DNA from: Actinomycetota bacterium
Lineage (GTDB): Bacteria; Actinomycetota; Coriobacteriia; Anaerosomatales; Anaerosomataceae
DNA: 64,000 nt
Assembly (NCBI GenBank): GCA_009773565.1
Contig: WSXY01000004.1
Coordinates: 86,370 to 150,369, forward strand
Direction: 5' to 3'
In this document: piece by piece, positions 63,898 to 64,000 of the stretch
Layout: each line of letters begins with the position of its first letter
Position numbering within the stretch: the stretch's first letter is position 1
Translations under genes and position numbers: made by a program
Notes under the pieces: model-generated
Databases searched by the model: none
What the model saw: only the letters and a program-made list of their open reading frames with translations
What the model was told of the DNA's origin: nothing

Positions 63898-64000
63898 GCG
63901 CTTGTGCTGGTCCACCACATATGGGACACCCAGGTCCAGATACATGCGCTACACCCATCAGGGTGATCCGTGTACGTCGGCTTGTCTTCGATAGTACTCC

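Noticed and set aside
1..64000. CRISPR arrays, prophage, transposase genes, tRNA or rRNA genes
   Set aside because: No regularly spaced repeats, integrase or transposase motifs, and no tRNA cloverleaf or rRNA segments were found in the intergenic spaces.

Overview
The window looks like a chromosome segment of a GC-rich, anaerobic actinobacterium, most plausibly a Coriobacteriia-like lineage (inference; no rRNA or tRNA gene is present to anchor it). Actinobacterial signs are an HspR-controlled dnaK operon, a DUF6049-like membrane protein, cell-wall-binding repeat 2 (CWB2) modules and strong Shine-Dalgarno sites. Anaerobic signs are a four-subunit pyruvate:ferredoxin oxidoreductase, hydrogenase maturation genes hypFCDE, an [FeFe]-hydrogenase-like sensor, several ferredoxins and a multiheme c-type cytochrome.

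Layout. 1-1.4 kb: Rrf2/IscR-type regulator and a cysteine desulfurase cut by the window edge. 1.5-6.6 kb: a UshA-like nucleotidase, an octaheme cytochrome interrupted by an in-frame TAA, a MarR regulator, a membrane protein, and a HepT/MntA-type toxin-antitoxin pair whose antitoxin carries an XRE domain and whose HepT gene is frameshifted. 6.7-10.9 kb: dnaK-grpE-dnaJ-hspR with a promoter that overlaps a HAIR-like operator. 11-15.2 kb: ferredoxin, a UDG-like protein, a sugar-nucleotide epimerase, Lon. 15.3-20.9 kb: DUF6049-like protein, a PIN-TM-TPR fusion, trxB, trxA and two unknown genes. 20.9-25.7 kb: hypF-hypC-hypD-hypE, with hypF carrying a 117-bp in-frame palindromic insert. 25.8-28.4 kb: EamA transporter and pgi. 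28.5-36.8 kb: sodium/solute symporter with its small partner, a universal stress protein, a phosphodiesterase, a LytT/LytS two-component pair, an acetyltransferase, a TauE-type permease and a glycosyltransferase. 36.9-42.5 kb: AmrS-type radical SAM enzyme, the [FeFe]-hydrogenase/degenerate-GGDEF fusion, a QueT-like ECF S component, and an OmpR-type two-component pair. 42.6-44.9 kb: lysC-asd. 45-48.4 kb: PstS-like lipoprotein and an HD-GYP phosphodiesterase receptor. 48.5-51.5 kb: porGDAB. 51.7-54.6 kb: SRP RNA, dnaX, ybaB, recR. 54.7-64 kb: CheY-like protein, soluble ABC ATPase, a matrixin-like CWB2 surface protease, a methyltransferase with psuG/psuK, a LOG-family protein, a TipA-like MerR regulator and a cold-shock protein.

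The genes fit a pyruvate/ferredoxin-centred anaerobe: the symporter would import a small carboxylate, PorGDAB would oxidise pyruvate and reduce ferredoxin, Hyp proteins would mature a [NiFe] hydrogenase encoded elsewhere, and the [FeFe]-like fusion would more likely sense than catalyse. The strongest anomalies are the palindromic insert in hypF, the hydrogenase-GGDEF fusion with a VADQF signature, the stop codon inside the octaheme cytochrome, and the membrane-anchored PIN-TPR fusion.
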